Of a stretch of 64,000 bases of DNA, positions 47,023 to 55,573 are shown piece by piece. Every line of letters starts with the position of its first letter. Position 1 is the first letter of the stretch. The position numbers and the translations under genes are program-made. The stretch spans positions 248,001 through 312,000 of the forward strand of contig NZ_JANJZT010000001.1 of assembly GCF_024622975.1 (NCBI RefSeq), read 5' to 3'. Origin of the DNA: Blautia caecimuris (GTDB lineage: Bacteria > Bacillota > Clostridia > Lachnospirales > Lachnospiraceae). The notes beneath the pieces were generated by a model. It had not been told where the DNA came from. It worked only from the letters and a program-made list of their open reading frames with translations, and did no database searches.

Positions 47023-48390
47023 ATGAAACAGAAAGCTATGGAAACAAAACTGGTTGTAAGACCGCTGGTGGGATGCCTTACTCACACACATTTCTGGGAG
47101 GGACCGTGCAGAGCCGGACGGAGAGAGGATATGACTGAGGAAGCAGAGGCCAAAGCTGCAGACGAAGTTTTTAAAAGTTCTGTAGAGGGATTAAAACAGG
47201 TCATTGATGAGGTTGAATTTCTGGAGCCTCTGGATGTTCGCTATAATGAATCTTTCACTGTTGAGAAAGAGCTTTTTGCAAAAATAGGAGAAGATCTTGA
47301 CAAAGTAGACTGTTTTCTGTGCATGGGCTGGAGAATCCCAAAGCTTGAACGTTATAATAAACCGGTGATCATCTGGCAGAACGGAAATGAGGGAATTGAT
47401 TTTGCAGCTTATTGCCGTTCACTTGGAATAGAGGCTTATGTCTGTATGGATCTTCAGGATGTGAATGAGATCGCGCATATTCTCTGGGTAAGAAAAGCAG
47501 TTCAGAATACAAGAGCCCTTGTGCTGACTGCAGGATCTCAGCCGACTTTTGGGATCCAGAGCCTGATCCGTGATCCTGAGATTTTAAGACAGCGTTATGG
47601 CCTGGAAGTTGTGAAGCTTCCTTTTACATCTATTTTTAAATACATGGATGAGATCACAGACGAAGAAGCAAGACCAATTGCAGAAAAGATCATCAATGGT
47701 TCTTCAGATACCCAGGTAAATACAGAATGGTTCCTGAATGATATCAAATATTATCTGGCAGCAAAAAAAATGATGGATATTTATGACTGTAATGCATTTT
47801 CTACGGCCTGCCATGAGCTTTGCACCACAGAAATTCCGCAGCAGAGAAAATTTACCCCGTGTATGTGCCACTCTATTTTAAAAGATGAAGGGATTCCAAG
47901 TGGATGTGAAGAGGATCTCAATGCACTGATGGCAATGGTGATTCTGCAGTATGCAGCTCACCGGCCTGCATTTATGGGAAATCCCAATCATGAAACAGAT
48001 GAACTGCTTCGTATTCATCATGCAGTTCCGGCGCTGTGCATGAATGGTTACGGAACCAAACCTCTGGAATATAAACTTTGGGCATTTACCGGTCAGGGAT
48101 TCGGTGGCAAGCTTCAGGTTGATTTTACAGAGAATAATGAGGATTATGTAACTCTGGGACGATTTAATCCGGCAGGCGATACCATGTGCGTAAAGGTAGG
48201 GGAAGTCATCCGTTCCGAGTATGCAGAGACTTACTGCAGTCCTTATTATTATATTAAAATGGATGACGCAAGAGAGTATATGCATAATCTGGCAGGCTTT
48301 GGCCATCATCAGGTACTGGTGTTTGGCGACTATAGAAAAATTCTGAAAAAAATCGCAAAAGTTATGAATTTTAATATACTGGAAGGCTGA
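47023..48390 (+). CDS. L-fucose/L-arabinose isomerase-like protein
   Basis: The 455-residue cytoplasmic protein has the overall pattern of the fucose/arabinose isomerase superfamily: an N-terminal Rossmann-like half with DCFLCMGWRIPKLERYNKPVIIWQNGNEG, and a C-terminal half with EDLNALMAMVILQYAAHRPAFMGN, ETDELLRIHHAVPALCMNGYG and a basic HHQVLVFGDYRK end. Conserved Glu, Asp and His residues could bind the catalytic metal. Such enzymes interconvert aldoses and ketoses. The sugar is not identifiable. AGAGGAAAC precedes the ATG. It lies between a methyltransferase fusion and sugar transport genes. Confidence 0.7.
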   Translation: MKQKAMETKLVVRPLVGCLTHTHFWEGPCRAGRREDMTEEAEAKAADEVFKSSVEGLKQVIDEVEFLEPLDVRYNESFTVEKELFAKIGEDLDKVDCFLCMGWRIPKLERYNKPVIIWQNGNEGIDFAAYCRSLGIEAYVCMDLQDVNEIAHILWVRKAVQNTRALVLTAGSQPTFGIQSLIRDPEILRQRYGLEVVKLPFTSIFKYMDEITDEEARPIAEKIINGSSDTQVNTEWFLNDIKYYLAAKKMMDIYDCNAFSTACHELCTTEIPQQRKFTPCMCHSILKDEGIPSGCEEDLNALMAMVILQYAAHRPAFMGNPNHETDELLRIHHAVPALCMNGYGTKPLEYKLWAFTGQGFGGKLQVDFTENNEDYVTLGRFNPAGDTMCVKVGEVIRSEYAETYCSPYYYIKMDDAREYMHNLAGFGHHQVLVFGDYRKILKKIAKVMNFNILEG

Positions 48391-48419
48391 CGGGAATCAG
48401 CCGGGGAGGAGGGAGAGGT

Positions 48420-49562
48420 TTGATCTATCTGAACAATGCAGCAACCTCATATCCGAAACCATCCTGTGTAAAAGAAGCAGTGCAGGCATGTCTGGAAGAC
48501 GTGCCTGCTTCTCAGTTTCGGGGAGGAATGCAGATTGGAAAAAAGGATATTGAAGAAGCCTGCAGAGAGCGTCTGGGCAGGCTTTTGGGTATTTCTGAGT
48601 ATTCCAGGATATATTTTACTTCAGGTGCCACAGAAGCCCTGAATACAGTGCTGGGAGGATTACTGCTGGATGGGGAGATTCTGGTTACTCAGACAGAGCA
48701 TAACAGTGTTCTGCGGCCTGTCAGAAATCTTCTGTCAGCACAGAAACTGGAAATGAAAGTGATTCCCTGTGAAAAAGACGGCAGGATCACACTGGCAGCA
48801 CTGGAAAGTTCTGTGACTTCCCGGACCAGAGCAATTGTAGTAAATCACTGTTCCAATGTGACCGGGTGTATTCAGGATATGGATATGGTGGGAAGATTTG
48901 CAGAAAAACACGGACTGATCTTCATTGCAGATGTTTCTCAGAGTGCAGGCTGTATTCCCATAGATGCAGAGAAATGGGGAGCAGATGCCCTTGTTTTTAC
49001 AGGACATAAAAGCCTTATGGGAATTCAGGGAACAGGAGGCTTTTATATACGGCCGGGACTGAGGCTGATCCCGTTGAAATTTGGGGGAACAGGAACAGAC
49101 AGCGCAAAACTTGTTTATGAGAATGACGATTATGAATATGAGCCGGGAACCCATAATCTTCCCGGGATCACAGCCCTTTATGCCGGAGTGGGATTTATTC
49201 TTGAGACAGGTGTGGAGATAATCCATAAAAAAGAAAGAAATCTGATGGAGATTTTGTATGAGGAACTTGAAAGGATTCCCGGAATTCAGGTTTATGGAAA
49301 TAAGGAGACATGCAGAGGCCCGGTGCTGAGCATGAATTTTACAGGGCTTTCTCCGTCGGACAGTGCCTATATTCTTGGGGATACCTATGGAATAACAGTC
49401 AGGGCAGGGCTTCACTGTTCGCCGCTGATCCATCAGGCAATGGGAACCGGGGCAAGGGGAACTGTAAGGGTCAGTGTTTCCTGGTTCACAACCGAGGAGG
49501 AAATAAGAAGCTTTATAAAGGCGGCAGAAGAAATTGCAGAATCTCTGACAGGAGTTTTTTGA
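48420..49562 (+). CDS. Cysteine desulfurase-like aminotransferase class V enzyme
   Basis: The 380-residue PLP-dependent enzyme starts at TTG after GGAGGAGGGAGAGG. It shows YLNNAATSYPKPSCVKEAV, YFTSGATEALNTVLGGLL, TEHNSVLRPVRNL, VVNHCSNVTGCIQD and the PLP-lysine motif DALVFTGHKSLMGIQGTGG, with RAGLHCSPLIHQAMGT carrying the cysteine-containing loop near the C-terminus. It belongs to the NifS/SufS-related group. It could mobilise sulfur or selenium, or act on another amino substrate. It follows the isomerase-like gene by 29 bp and may be co-transcribed with it. Confidence 0.85.
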   Translation: MIYLNNAATSYPKPSCVKEAVQACLEDVPASQFRGGMQIGKKDIEEACRERLGRLLGISEYSRIYFTSGATEALNTVLGGLLLDGEILVTQTEHNSVLRPVRNLLSAQKLEMKVIPCEKDGRITLAALESSVTSRTRAIVVNHCSNVTGCIQDMDMVGRFAEKHGLIFIADVSQSAGCIPIDAEKWGADALVFTGHKSLMGIQGTGGFYIRPGLRLIPLKFGGTGTDSAKLVYENDDYEYEPGTHNLPGITALYAGVGFILETGVEIIHKKERNLMEILYEELERIPGIQVYGNKETCRGPVLSMNFTGLSPSDSAYILGDTYGITVRAGLHCSPLIHQAMGTGARGTVRVSVSWFTTEEEIRSFIKAAEEIAESLTGVF

Positions 49563-49609
49563 AGGTTTTATCAGAAAAAGCTTTGTTTACAGATCAGGAG
49601 AAATTGGAA

Positions 49610-49909
49610 ATGAAGATTGTGGAAAAAACAGAATCAAGAGAAAAGTGCGCAGAAGCCGGATGGTTTGCCTGGGACTGTCTTCTGGATCATAAAATAAACA
49701 GGGAGTTTATTTTAAGTCTGAAACCTCTGGGGGGATTTGTGTATCTGGATATGCTCAGACAGCCGTTTTTCAAAATTGAAAATGATTATTATATGATAAA
49801 AGGAATAGAGGGAAACAACTATTTTCGCATAGCAGTACATGGAAAACACCAGGAGTATCTTGAAAAAATTGAAGAATTTGTCAACACAGAAAAACAGAAT
49901 AGTTTATAA
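49610..49909 (+). CDS. Small protein of unknown function
   Basis: A 99-residue protein without signal peptide or membrane helix. CAGGAG lies 9 bp before the ATG, and the frame begins 47 bp after the cysteine desulfurase-like gene, so the two are likely co-transcribed. Visible features are ESREKCAEAGWFAWDCLLDHKI with two cysteines, an aromatic GGFVYLDMLRQPFFKIENDYYMIKG stretch, and a charged helical C-terminus. The fold may be a small alpha/beta domain. I do not recognise a family. It could be a sulfur-acceptor partner of the upstream enzyme, but that is a guess. Confidence 0.6.
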   Translation: MKIVEKTESREKCAEAGWFAWDCLLDHKINREFILSLKPLGGFVYLDMLRQPFFKIENDYYMIKGIEGNNYFRIAVHGKHQEYLEKIEEFVNTEKQNSL

Positions 49910-49952
49910 ATAATCCCTTAAAAGTCTGTTTTATGATTATTTCTGACAATAA

Positions 49953-49981
49953 TTGCGCTTAAAACCGGCATTTGTTATAAT
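49953..49981 (+). promoter_or_regulatory. Promoter of the AraC gene at 50029
   Basis: TTGCGC (49953-49958), 17-bp spacer, TATAAT (49976-49981). Confidence 0.7.
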
Positions 49982-50028
49982 GTCTGAAGAATCACGCCAT
50001 TACACAGCGGCAGAAAGGACATTATAAG

Positions 50029-50889
50029 ATGAAGCTTATCAGAGATAATATTGCGCTGGATAAGGATTTTCCCTTTCAGATATCAGAGGTGGTGCTGAAT
50101 CATAAAAACAGCCGACCGGATACCTTTCACTGGCACAGTTATTTTGAGATCACTTACGTACAGGAAGGACAGGGAAATTATTCTGTCAACGGACAGGAGT
50201 ATATGATGAAACCGGGGGATATTATTATTTTTAATAATGTGGAAGCCCATGGCTGGAAGCTGATGGGAGAAGATATGAAGCTTCTGGTAATGATTTTTTC
50301 CCCGGAATTTGTGGCAGAAAAGCTCAGTGTTTTTGACTCTGAATATCTGAAGCCTTTTGTAGAGCGGGGAAGTAATTTTAAAAACAGGATCGGAAGTGAA
50401 GAGCCGGTAAGTCATGAGATCCGCAAAGGAATCAGGGAGATTTATGCAGAGTGGCAGCAGCAGAAAGAGGGATATCCTCTGATGATCAAGGCAAATATCC
50501 TTCGTATACTTACCATGCTGATCCGCACCTATCAGGATGAAAGTAAATCAGGAGAGATGCTGAAGGAAAAAAAGTCTGCCATGAAGCGTCTGGAGCAGGC
50601 GATTTCCTATATAGATCATCATTACAGTGAAAAAATCACCCTGGATGAAGTGGCGGCAGCGGCTTATATGAGTTCCAATTATTTTTCCTCTTATTTCAGG
50701 AAGGTAACCGGTATCAGCTTCAGTGAATATGTGACCCGCATTCGTATCAGCCACGCCAGAGAACTTTTAAGAGATACGGACAAAAGTGTTACGGAAATCG
50801 CCATGGAATGTGGATTTCATAATATCTCCAATTTTTACCGTCTGTACAAAAAACAGGTGGGAAAGCCGCCAAGGGATGAGAAAAAGTAA
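50029..50889 (+). CDS. AraC family transcriptional regulator
   Basis: The 286-residue protein has an N-terminal cupin sensor (RPDTFHWHSYFEITYVQEGQGNYSVNGQEYMMKPGDIIIFNNVEAHGW) and a C-terminal AraC domain (ITLDEVAAAAYMSSNYFSSYFRKVTGISFSEYVTRIRISHARELL and VTEIAMECGFHNISNFYRLYKKQVGKPP). It has its own promoter and precedes a sugar-binding protein gene in the same direction. Its likely targets are that transporter and the isomerase-like genes upstream. Confidence 0.92.
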   Translation: MKLIRDNIALDKDFPFQISEVVLNHKNSRPDTFHWHSYFEITYVQEGQGNYSVNGQEYMMKPGDIIIFNNVEAHGWKLMGEDMKLLVMIFSPEFVAEKLSVFDSEYLKPFVERGSNFKNRIGSEEPVSHEIRKGIREIYAEWQQQKEGYPLMIKANILRILTMLIRTYQDESKSGEMLKEKKSAMKRLEQAISYIDHHYSEKITLDEVAAAAYMSSNYFSSYFRKVTGISFSEYVTRIRISHARELLRDTDKSVTEIAMECGFHNISNFYRLYKKQVGKPPRDEKK

Positions 50890-51067
50890 AATCTGTATGG
50901 CATAAATTTTTCGGGGAAAAGCAGTATTTCAGTGTATGAACAAAAATTATGACATCTGAGATCACAGATAAGTTAAAAAATGACAAAAAGAGCTGCGCAA
51001 TTTCCATGTTCTTTTGGTGAATGTGCTGGTATGATAAAACCATCAAGAAAACAGGAGGGTTTTTACG

Positions 51068-52366
51068 ATGAAGAAAAAATTAGTGGCTGCACTTCTTTGT
51101 GGTGCAATGGCAGCAGGATCTATCACTGTATATGCAGAGACAGTTCATGCGGAGGGCGATACAACCATTACTGTAATGGCAAGTCAGGACTGGGTGTATG
51201 ACGCGGAGATGGAGCTTGGCAAAAAATTTGAGGAAGAGACCGGAATCAAGATTGATTATCAGATTGTCCCGGCTGATCAGTATTACAATATGCTGATGAC
51301 AAAACTGAACAGTGGTGAGGGTCCGGATATCTTTGGCGGACAGGCCGGAGCCTTTGATATTGTTTCCCAGTATAACGTAGAAGAAAACGCAGTAGATCTT
51401 TCCGATCAGCCATGGGTAGAGACCTATGATGAGTTTGCAAAAGAGCAGACTTCTGTAGGCGACAAGGTTTACGGAATGACTTATTTCGACGTTTCCACAG
51501 ATTATTATGTAATTTACAACAAGAAGATTTTTGAAGAGAATAAGCTGGAAGTTCCCACTACATTTGCAGAGTTTGAGGAAGTATGTCAGACACTTCTTGA
51601 CAATGAGGTAACTCCAATCTATGAGCCATGTGCAGACGGCTGGCATCAGACTATGTGGTTTACTGAGATCGGCGGAAAATATGAGGATCTTGTTCCGAAT
51701 ATTGTAGATGATCTGAACAATAACAAGATCAAATTTGCAGATGTTCCTGAACTGAAACAGGCACTTGACCAGCTGAACGATATGGCCCAGAAAGGCTATT
51801 TCGGCGACAACTACCTGTCTGACGAGTACACAGATCTTCTTATGTATCTTGGAACAGGCGAGTACGCAATGGCTCTTGAGAAACCCGGTCAGATTCCGGC
51901 AATCGCAGCAGCTTCCGAAGGCGCTTACACAGAGGAAGACTTTGGTATGTTCAAGATTCCGCTTCTTGACAACGACATTCTGAACGTACATCCGGTTGGA
52001 CCGTCCAGATTTATTTATTCCGGTTCTGAGCATCAGGAAGAAGCAAAACAGTACCTTGAGTACATTGCTTCTGCTGACAGTGTACAGTACATGATTGACA
52101 ACTGTGACAAGATCGAGAACCTTCCTTTCGAGGTTGGTCAGACACCTTCCTACAGCGATGAAACAAAAGAGTTTATCGATTCTGCTGAGAAGCAGGGAAC
52201 TGTATTCCAGGATACTATTAAATACCTGAATCCTCAGTGGACAGAGCTGACACAGGATATCGTATCCATGTTTATCGGCGATATGACCTCTGAGGACGTT
52301 CTGAACGCAATCGACGAGAGACGCGCAACTCAGGCAGAGGCAGTTGGAGACGAAGCCTGGAAATAA
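51068..52366 (+). CDS. Extracellular sugar-binding protein (CUT1, family 1)
   Basis: The 432-residue exported binding protein has a Sec signal (about residues 1-28, cleavage likely after VHA). The family 1 fold is clear: ITVMASQDWVYDAEMELGKKFEEETGIKIDYQIVPADQYYNMLMTKLNSGEGPDIFGGQAG, GMTYFDVSTDYYVIYNKKIFEENKLEVPTTFAEFEEVC and FAMALEKPGQ-like segments. It delivers oligosaccharides to the permeases encoded at 55574-57279. As with the other binding protein here, the signal peptide lacks a lipobox cysteine. ACAGGAGGG precedes the ATG. An extended -10 TGGTATGAT lies at 51027-51035. Confidence 0.9.
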   Translation: MKKKLVAALLCGAMAAGSITVYAETVHAEGDTTITVMASQDWVYDAEMELGKKFEEETGIKIDYQIVPADQYYNMLMTKLNSGEGPDIFGGQAGAFDIVSQYNVEENAVDLSDQPWVETYDEFAKEQTSVGDKVYGMTYFDVSTDYYVIYNKKIFEENKLEVPTTFAEFEEVCQTLLDNEVTPIYEPCADGWHQTMWFTEIGGKYEDLVPNIVDDLNNNKIKFADVPELKQALDQLNDMAQKGYFGDNYLSDEYTDLLMYLGTGEYAMALEKPGQIPAIAAASEGAYTEEDFGMFKIPLLDNDILNVHPVGPSRFIYSGSEHQEEAKQYLEYIASADSVQYMIDNCDKIENLPFEVGQTPSYSDETKEFIDSAEKQGTVFQDTIKYLNPQWTELTQDIVSMFIGDMTSEDVLNAIDERRATQAEAVGDEAWK

Positions 52367-52388
52367 TTTATAAGTGATTTTAAAGCAT

Positions 52389-52425
52389 AAAGGGCGGCAT
52401 AGCGAAAGCTATGTCGTTCTTTTTA
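52389..52425 (+). terminator. Terminator after the sugar-binding protein gene
   Basis: AAAGGGCGGCATAGC pairs with GCTATGTCGTTCTTT (three G-T wobbles), GAAA loop, T run. It may be partly read through to serve the distant permeases, but a separate promoter is more likely. Confidence 0.75.
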
Positions 52426-52444
52426 AGGTTCTTTTAAAATGAAA

Positions 52445-52592
52445 ATATAAATAAGCAAATATTAAATTTTTCACAACAGGATCTGCAATACTCGAAGGAA
52501 ATACTCGAGCGTAGAAGAAATATTAAGCGGGATTATGTATGGCACAAAGACAGATCAATAAAGGATTTGTACACTTTTTTAAGCTTTGTACA
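52445..52592 (+). repeat. MITE-like repeat, copy 3 (strongly degenerate)
   Basis: The left end ATATAAATAAGCAAATAT matches the terminal repeat of the other copies. Internal GAAATATTAAGC and AAAGACAGAT, and the late ACACTTTTTTAAG, align in order and spacing with copies 1 and 2. Identity is roughly 65% by hand. The right terminus is lost. It has the same orientation as copy 1. Confidence 0.5.
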
Positions 52593-52624
52593 GGAAAAAC
52601 AGCAATGCATAAAGATCAGCAGAA

Positions 52625-52670
52625 TAAAAAGACCTGTAATCAGTTCTGTAAACCGATAACAGGTCTTTTC
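52625..52670 (-). terminator. Terminator of the two-component operon
   Basis: AAAAGACCTGT / ACAGGTCTTTT with T-rich minus-strand tail, about 70 bp beyond the response-regulator stop. Confidence 0.7.
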
Positions 52671-52740
52671 AGTACCAAAAAAGTGTAGTTGTCAGAGAGT
52701 AATTAACTCTGATACCTGCACTTATTTTTATTGCTGCAAA

Positions 52741-53502
52741 TTATTCTTCCATCTGCGGTTTCTGGCGGTACGCAGTAGGATTTATTCCGGTAAGCTTGCG
52801 GAAGGTTTTGCTGAAATGGAACTGATCCGGGTAGCCGACTTTTTCACCCACCTCACGGATGGGAAGAGTGGTATTTAACAAAAGATGCTTGGCTTCGTGG
52901 ATGCGTACGTCTGTAAGATACTTTAACGGTGTGTTTCCCACGTATCTGTTGAACAGCTTTGTGAGATACGCAGAGCTGAAGCCCATACGGGAAGAAATAT
53001 CCGAGAAGTCAATATCGTCCATGTAGTGATTGCGGATATAAAGAACTACGTAGTCTACGATTTCCTGGGAATCCTTTCCCGCCATGGAGGTGTCCTCCTC
53101 CAGCTCATAATATTTCTGCAGAGCAAGGCTTGCCTTTCCAAGAGTGCTTTCCAGACTTTCACGGGTCACAGGCTTCAGGAGATAGTCAAATACACCCTGG
53201 CGCAGAGCCTCCTGAGCGTACTGGAAGTCTGCATAGCCGGACAGGATCACAGTAAGAATATGGGGATACTGCTGGTGGATGTTACGGGCAAGAGTCAGTC
53301 CATCCATAACAGGCATACGGATATCTGTGATGATGAGATGGATATCCTCCTGCTTCAGGGCATCCAGAGCTTCCTGTCCGTCCATTGCCTGACAGACTAC
53401 CTTGTAGCCGTTGTCCAGAGCGTCGATGTGTCTGGCAAGAGACTGGCGGAGCAGTTCTTCGTCTTCAACCAGCATGATGTTATAATGTTTGATCTTTTTC
53501 AT
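52741..53502 (-). CDS. Response regulator with AraC-type DNA-binding domain (YesN-like)
   Basis: The 253-residue protein has an N-terminal receiver domain (IMLVEDEELLRQSLARHIDAL, phosphorylatable aspartate in IITDIRMPVMDGLTL, YLLKPVTRESL) and a C-terminal AraC helix-turn-helix (SSRMGFSSAYLTKLFNRYVGNTPLKYLTDVRI, VGEKVGYPDQFHFSKTFRKLTGINPTAYR). It should activate sugar-transport genes when phosphorylated by the adjacent kinase. AGGAGGA precedes the ATG. Its start overlaps the kinase gene by 23 bp. Confidence 0.94.
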   Translation of the reverse strand: MKKIKHYNIMLVEDEELLRQSLARHIDALDNGYKVVCQAMDGQEALDALKQEDIHLIITDIRMPVMDGLTLARNIHQQYPHILTVILSGYADFQYAQEALRQGVFDYLLKPVTRESLESTLGKASLALQKYYELEEDTSMAGKDSQEIVDYVVLYIRNHYMDDIDFSDISSRMGFSSAYLTKLFNRYVGNTPLKYLTDVRIHEAKHLLLNTTLPIREVGEKVGYPDQFHFSKTFRKLTGINPTAYRQKPQMEE

Positions 53503-55306
53503 GAAAACGTCCTCCTACAATTACAAAAGCGCCTCCTTCGGGCAGATTTCCGAACTGGAACAAAAAAGAGCTTCCGAACAGAAGATAAAAGCGGATAAAA
53601 ATATTGAGAATACCCATGCCGTCCAGCTCCAGGCTGGGAAGCCGGCTGTATTTCAGGATTTCATCCATCTGAGATCGGAGATGTCTGTCTACCTCCGGGT
53701 CAAAGCCGGGGCCGTTGTCCTTTACGGAGATCAGCCACTGTCCGGCATCAATGTAGCCCTCAATGCGGATATGCCAGGGCGGCGCTGTTTTTGATACAAA
53801 TTTTACCGAATTTTCAATCAGAAGCTGGATGCACAGCTTGGGGATCTTCAGATCCAGAAGATCATCGCCAATGTCAAACTCATAAGTGAATTTGTCCTTA
53901 AAGCGCATTTTCATACAGTTTAAATAAAGAGAACAGTGCTCCAGTTCCTCCTCCACTGTGGAAACTGATTCTTTGTCTGAAGATATGTATCGGAGAATGG
54001 AGGTGATATCCTGGCACATGGAGGTGACCTCCTCCGTCATTCCCTCTTCGGCCATAGCTCCGATGGTATTCAGGGAATTGTAGAGAAAATGAGGATTCAT
54101 CTGTGCCTGTAAAGCAAGCATCTGGGCCTGTATCTCAGATTCCTTCATCACAAGAAGGGATTCCGTTGCAGCCTCCTGGGCGCGGATGGAGCTGTTCAGA
54201 GAGTCGCGCAGCCGGTCGATCTCTATGACTCCGGAATCTTTCAGACTGATCTGCCGGAACTTTCCGGCGGAATCAGACTGTGACAGAAACTGGTGCATTT
54301 CTGTCAGTGGCTGGGCAAGCCTGCGGCTTAAAAATCCTGCCACAAAATAGCAGACTACAAACAGACTGAGAGCCAGCAGGGGAATCCACATGAGGCTGGC
54401 AAGGATGGGAGTATAAAAGCCTGTGTTATTAATGGATGCAGTTACAGTAAATCCGCTGTAGTCCAGAGGGCACACAGTGACAAACTCTTTTTGCTGCTTC
54501 AGATCATTATATATCCGGGCGCTGTCTGAAGAAAGATCACGGGAGTTAAGTTCCGTGAAATAATCAAAGTGTTTTTCACCGCCAGAGGCAGTATCCGGAT
54601 AAATCTGCCTGCCGTCCTCATCATACACGGTGATATCAATACTGGAAGAAGTGGTGGGCGAAAGCGCTTCCTCAAAAAGCTCATCATAGTATTTGGACAC
54701 TTCCACAAAGCCGGCAGGATTATGGTAGTTGTCAAAGTACATACGGTAAAGGGAAAAATAAAACCTGTCAGTCTCAGTTCCTGAGTGCCGGGAGAGAAGA
54801 GGATGGCTGTCAGCCTGAAAAAAACGGTAGCCGTCCTTTTCTACCGCTCCCTTATACCAGGGAAGATCGGCTGTACTTTTGGACAGTCTGCCGTAATAGT
54901 TTCCCACTCCATATCCGCCTGACTCCATGGAATAAAGATTCACCTGGCGGATGGAGGTGTCAATTCCTCGTATGGAAACAAGAGAGTTGTTCAGCTGATT
55001 CTGCTGCTGACGCCGCTCATAGGCGGAGGCATTTTTGTTCTGGCTCCACTCAGCAAAGGTGTCTTTTACGGAGGTGGAGTTGATCACATTAAGACATATA
55101 TTATCCATCTGGCTGATCTGAAGGTCAATGGCATCGCCAATACTGGAGCTTGTGCGGATAATGTCATTCTCCATATTTTTGTACATTTTTGTGTACTGGA
55201 TCAGATAGACAATGGCTGAGACTATGATCAGCAGCGCTGCGGTTACCGATAAAAAACGGTAAAACAGAATGGTCTGAATACTCTTTTTTCCATGTCTGGC
55301 AAACAT
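53480..55306 (-). CDS. Sensor histidine kinase (YesM-like)
   Basis: About 608 residues with a membrane segment near the N-terminus (about 12-32), a large extracellular sensor region (about 35-285), a second membrane segment and a HAMP-like linker. The His_kinase domain has the phosphorylated histidine in LQAQMNPHFLYNSLNTIGAM, followed by IQLLIENSVKF and ISVKDNGPGFD. YesM-type kinases sense extracellular sugars or binding proteins. I chose the ATG at 55306 because GGAGGTG lies 8 bp upstream. A longer frame starts 63 bp earlier without such a site. It sits between the binding-protein and permease genes of a CUT1 transporter. Confidence 0.92.
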   Translation of the reverse strand: MFARHGKKSIQTILFYRFLSVTAALLIIVSAIVYLIQYTKMYKNMENDIIRTSSSIGDAIDLQISQMDNICLNVINSTSVKDTFAEWSQNKNASAYERRQQQNQLNNSLVSIRGIDTSIRQVNLYSMESGGYGVGNYYGRLSKSTADLPWYKGAVEKDGYRFFQADSHPLLSRHSGTETDRFYFSLYRMYFDNYHNPAGFVEVSKYYDELFEEALSPTTSSSIDITVYDEDGRQIYPDTASGGEKHFDYFTELNSRDLSSDSARIYNDLKQQKEFVTVCPLDYSGFTVTASINNTGFYTPILASLMWIPLLALSLFVVCYFVAGFLSRRLAQPLTEMHQFLSQSDSAGKFRQISLKDSGVIEIDRLRDSLNSSIRAQEAATESLLVMKESEIQAQMLALQAQMNPHFLYNSLNTIGAMAEEGMTEEVTSMCQDITSILRYISSDKESVSTVEEELEHCSLYLNCMKMRFKDKFTYEFDIGDDLLDLKIPKLCIQLLIENSVKFVSKTAPPWHIRIEGYIDAGQWLISVKDNGPGFDPEVDRHLRSQMDEILKYSRLPSLELDGMGILNIFIRFYLLFGSSFLFQFGNLPEGGAFVIVGGRFHEKDQTL

Positions 55307-55348
55307 AAGACACACCTCCGATTTTATCTTTTGCCATTGCACCATGGT

Positions 55349-55446
55349 CACTAAACTTGGTGTTCGCATCGCTCGACCTCGTTAAGTGTCCAGGCATATA
55401 TTCTCACTAAATTCATCCTGCGTCTTTGACTTGGATTCATTAAGTG
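55349..55446 (-). repeat. Two tandem imperfect hairpin units in the kinase mRNA leader
   Basis: Units at 55349-55388 and 55405-55446 each begin CACTAAA and end TTAAGTG on the plus strand. On the transcribed (minus) strand each reads CACTTAA...TTTAGTG and can close a stem. The inner parts share a TGA/CGA...TC...AG pattern only loosely. Confidence 0.5.
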
Positions 55447-55451
55447 TTCAT

Positions 55452-55460
55452 ATTGTACCA
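55452..55460 (-). promoter_or_regulatory. Extended -10 promoter of the two-component operon
   Basis: Minus-strand TGGTACAAT. Transcription would start near 55445, so the leader contains both hairpin units. Confidence 0.45.
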
Positions 55461-55573
55461 CATCTGGTTAAAAAAATACATAAATAAAACAGGCGAGTGC
55501 ATGGGAAAATTATGCGTTTTACCCTAAAATAAAGAAAAACAGAGAGAAACAAAGAGAAATGGAGGAGGATTTT

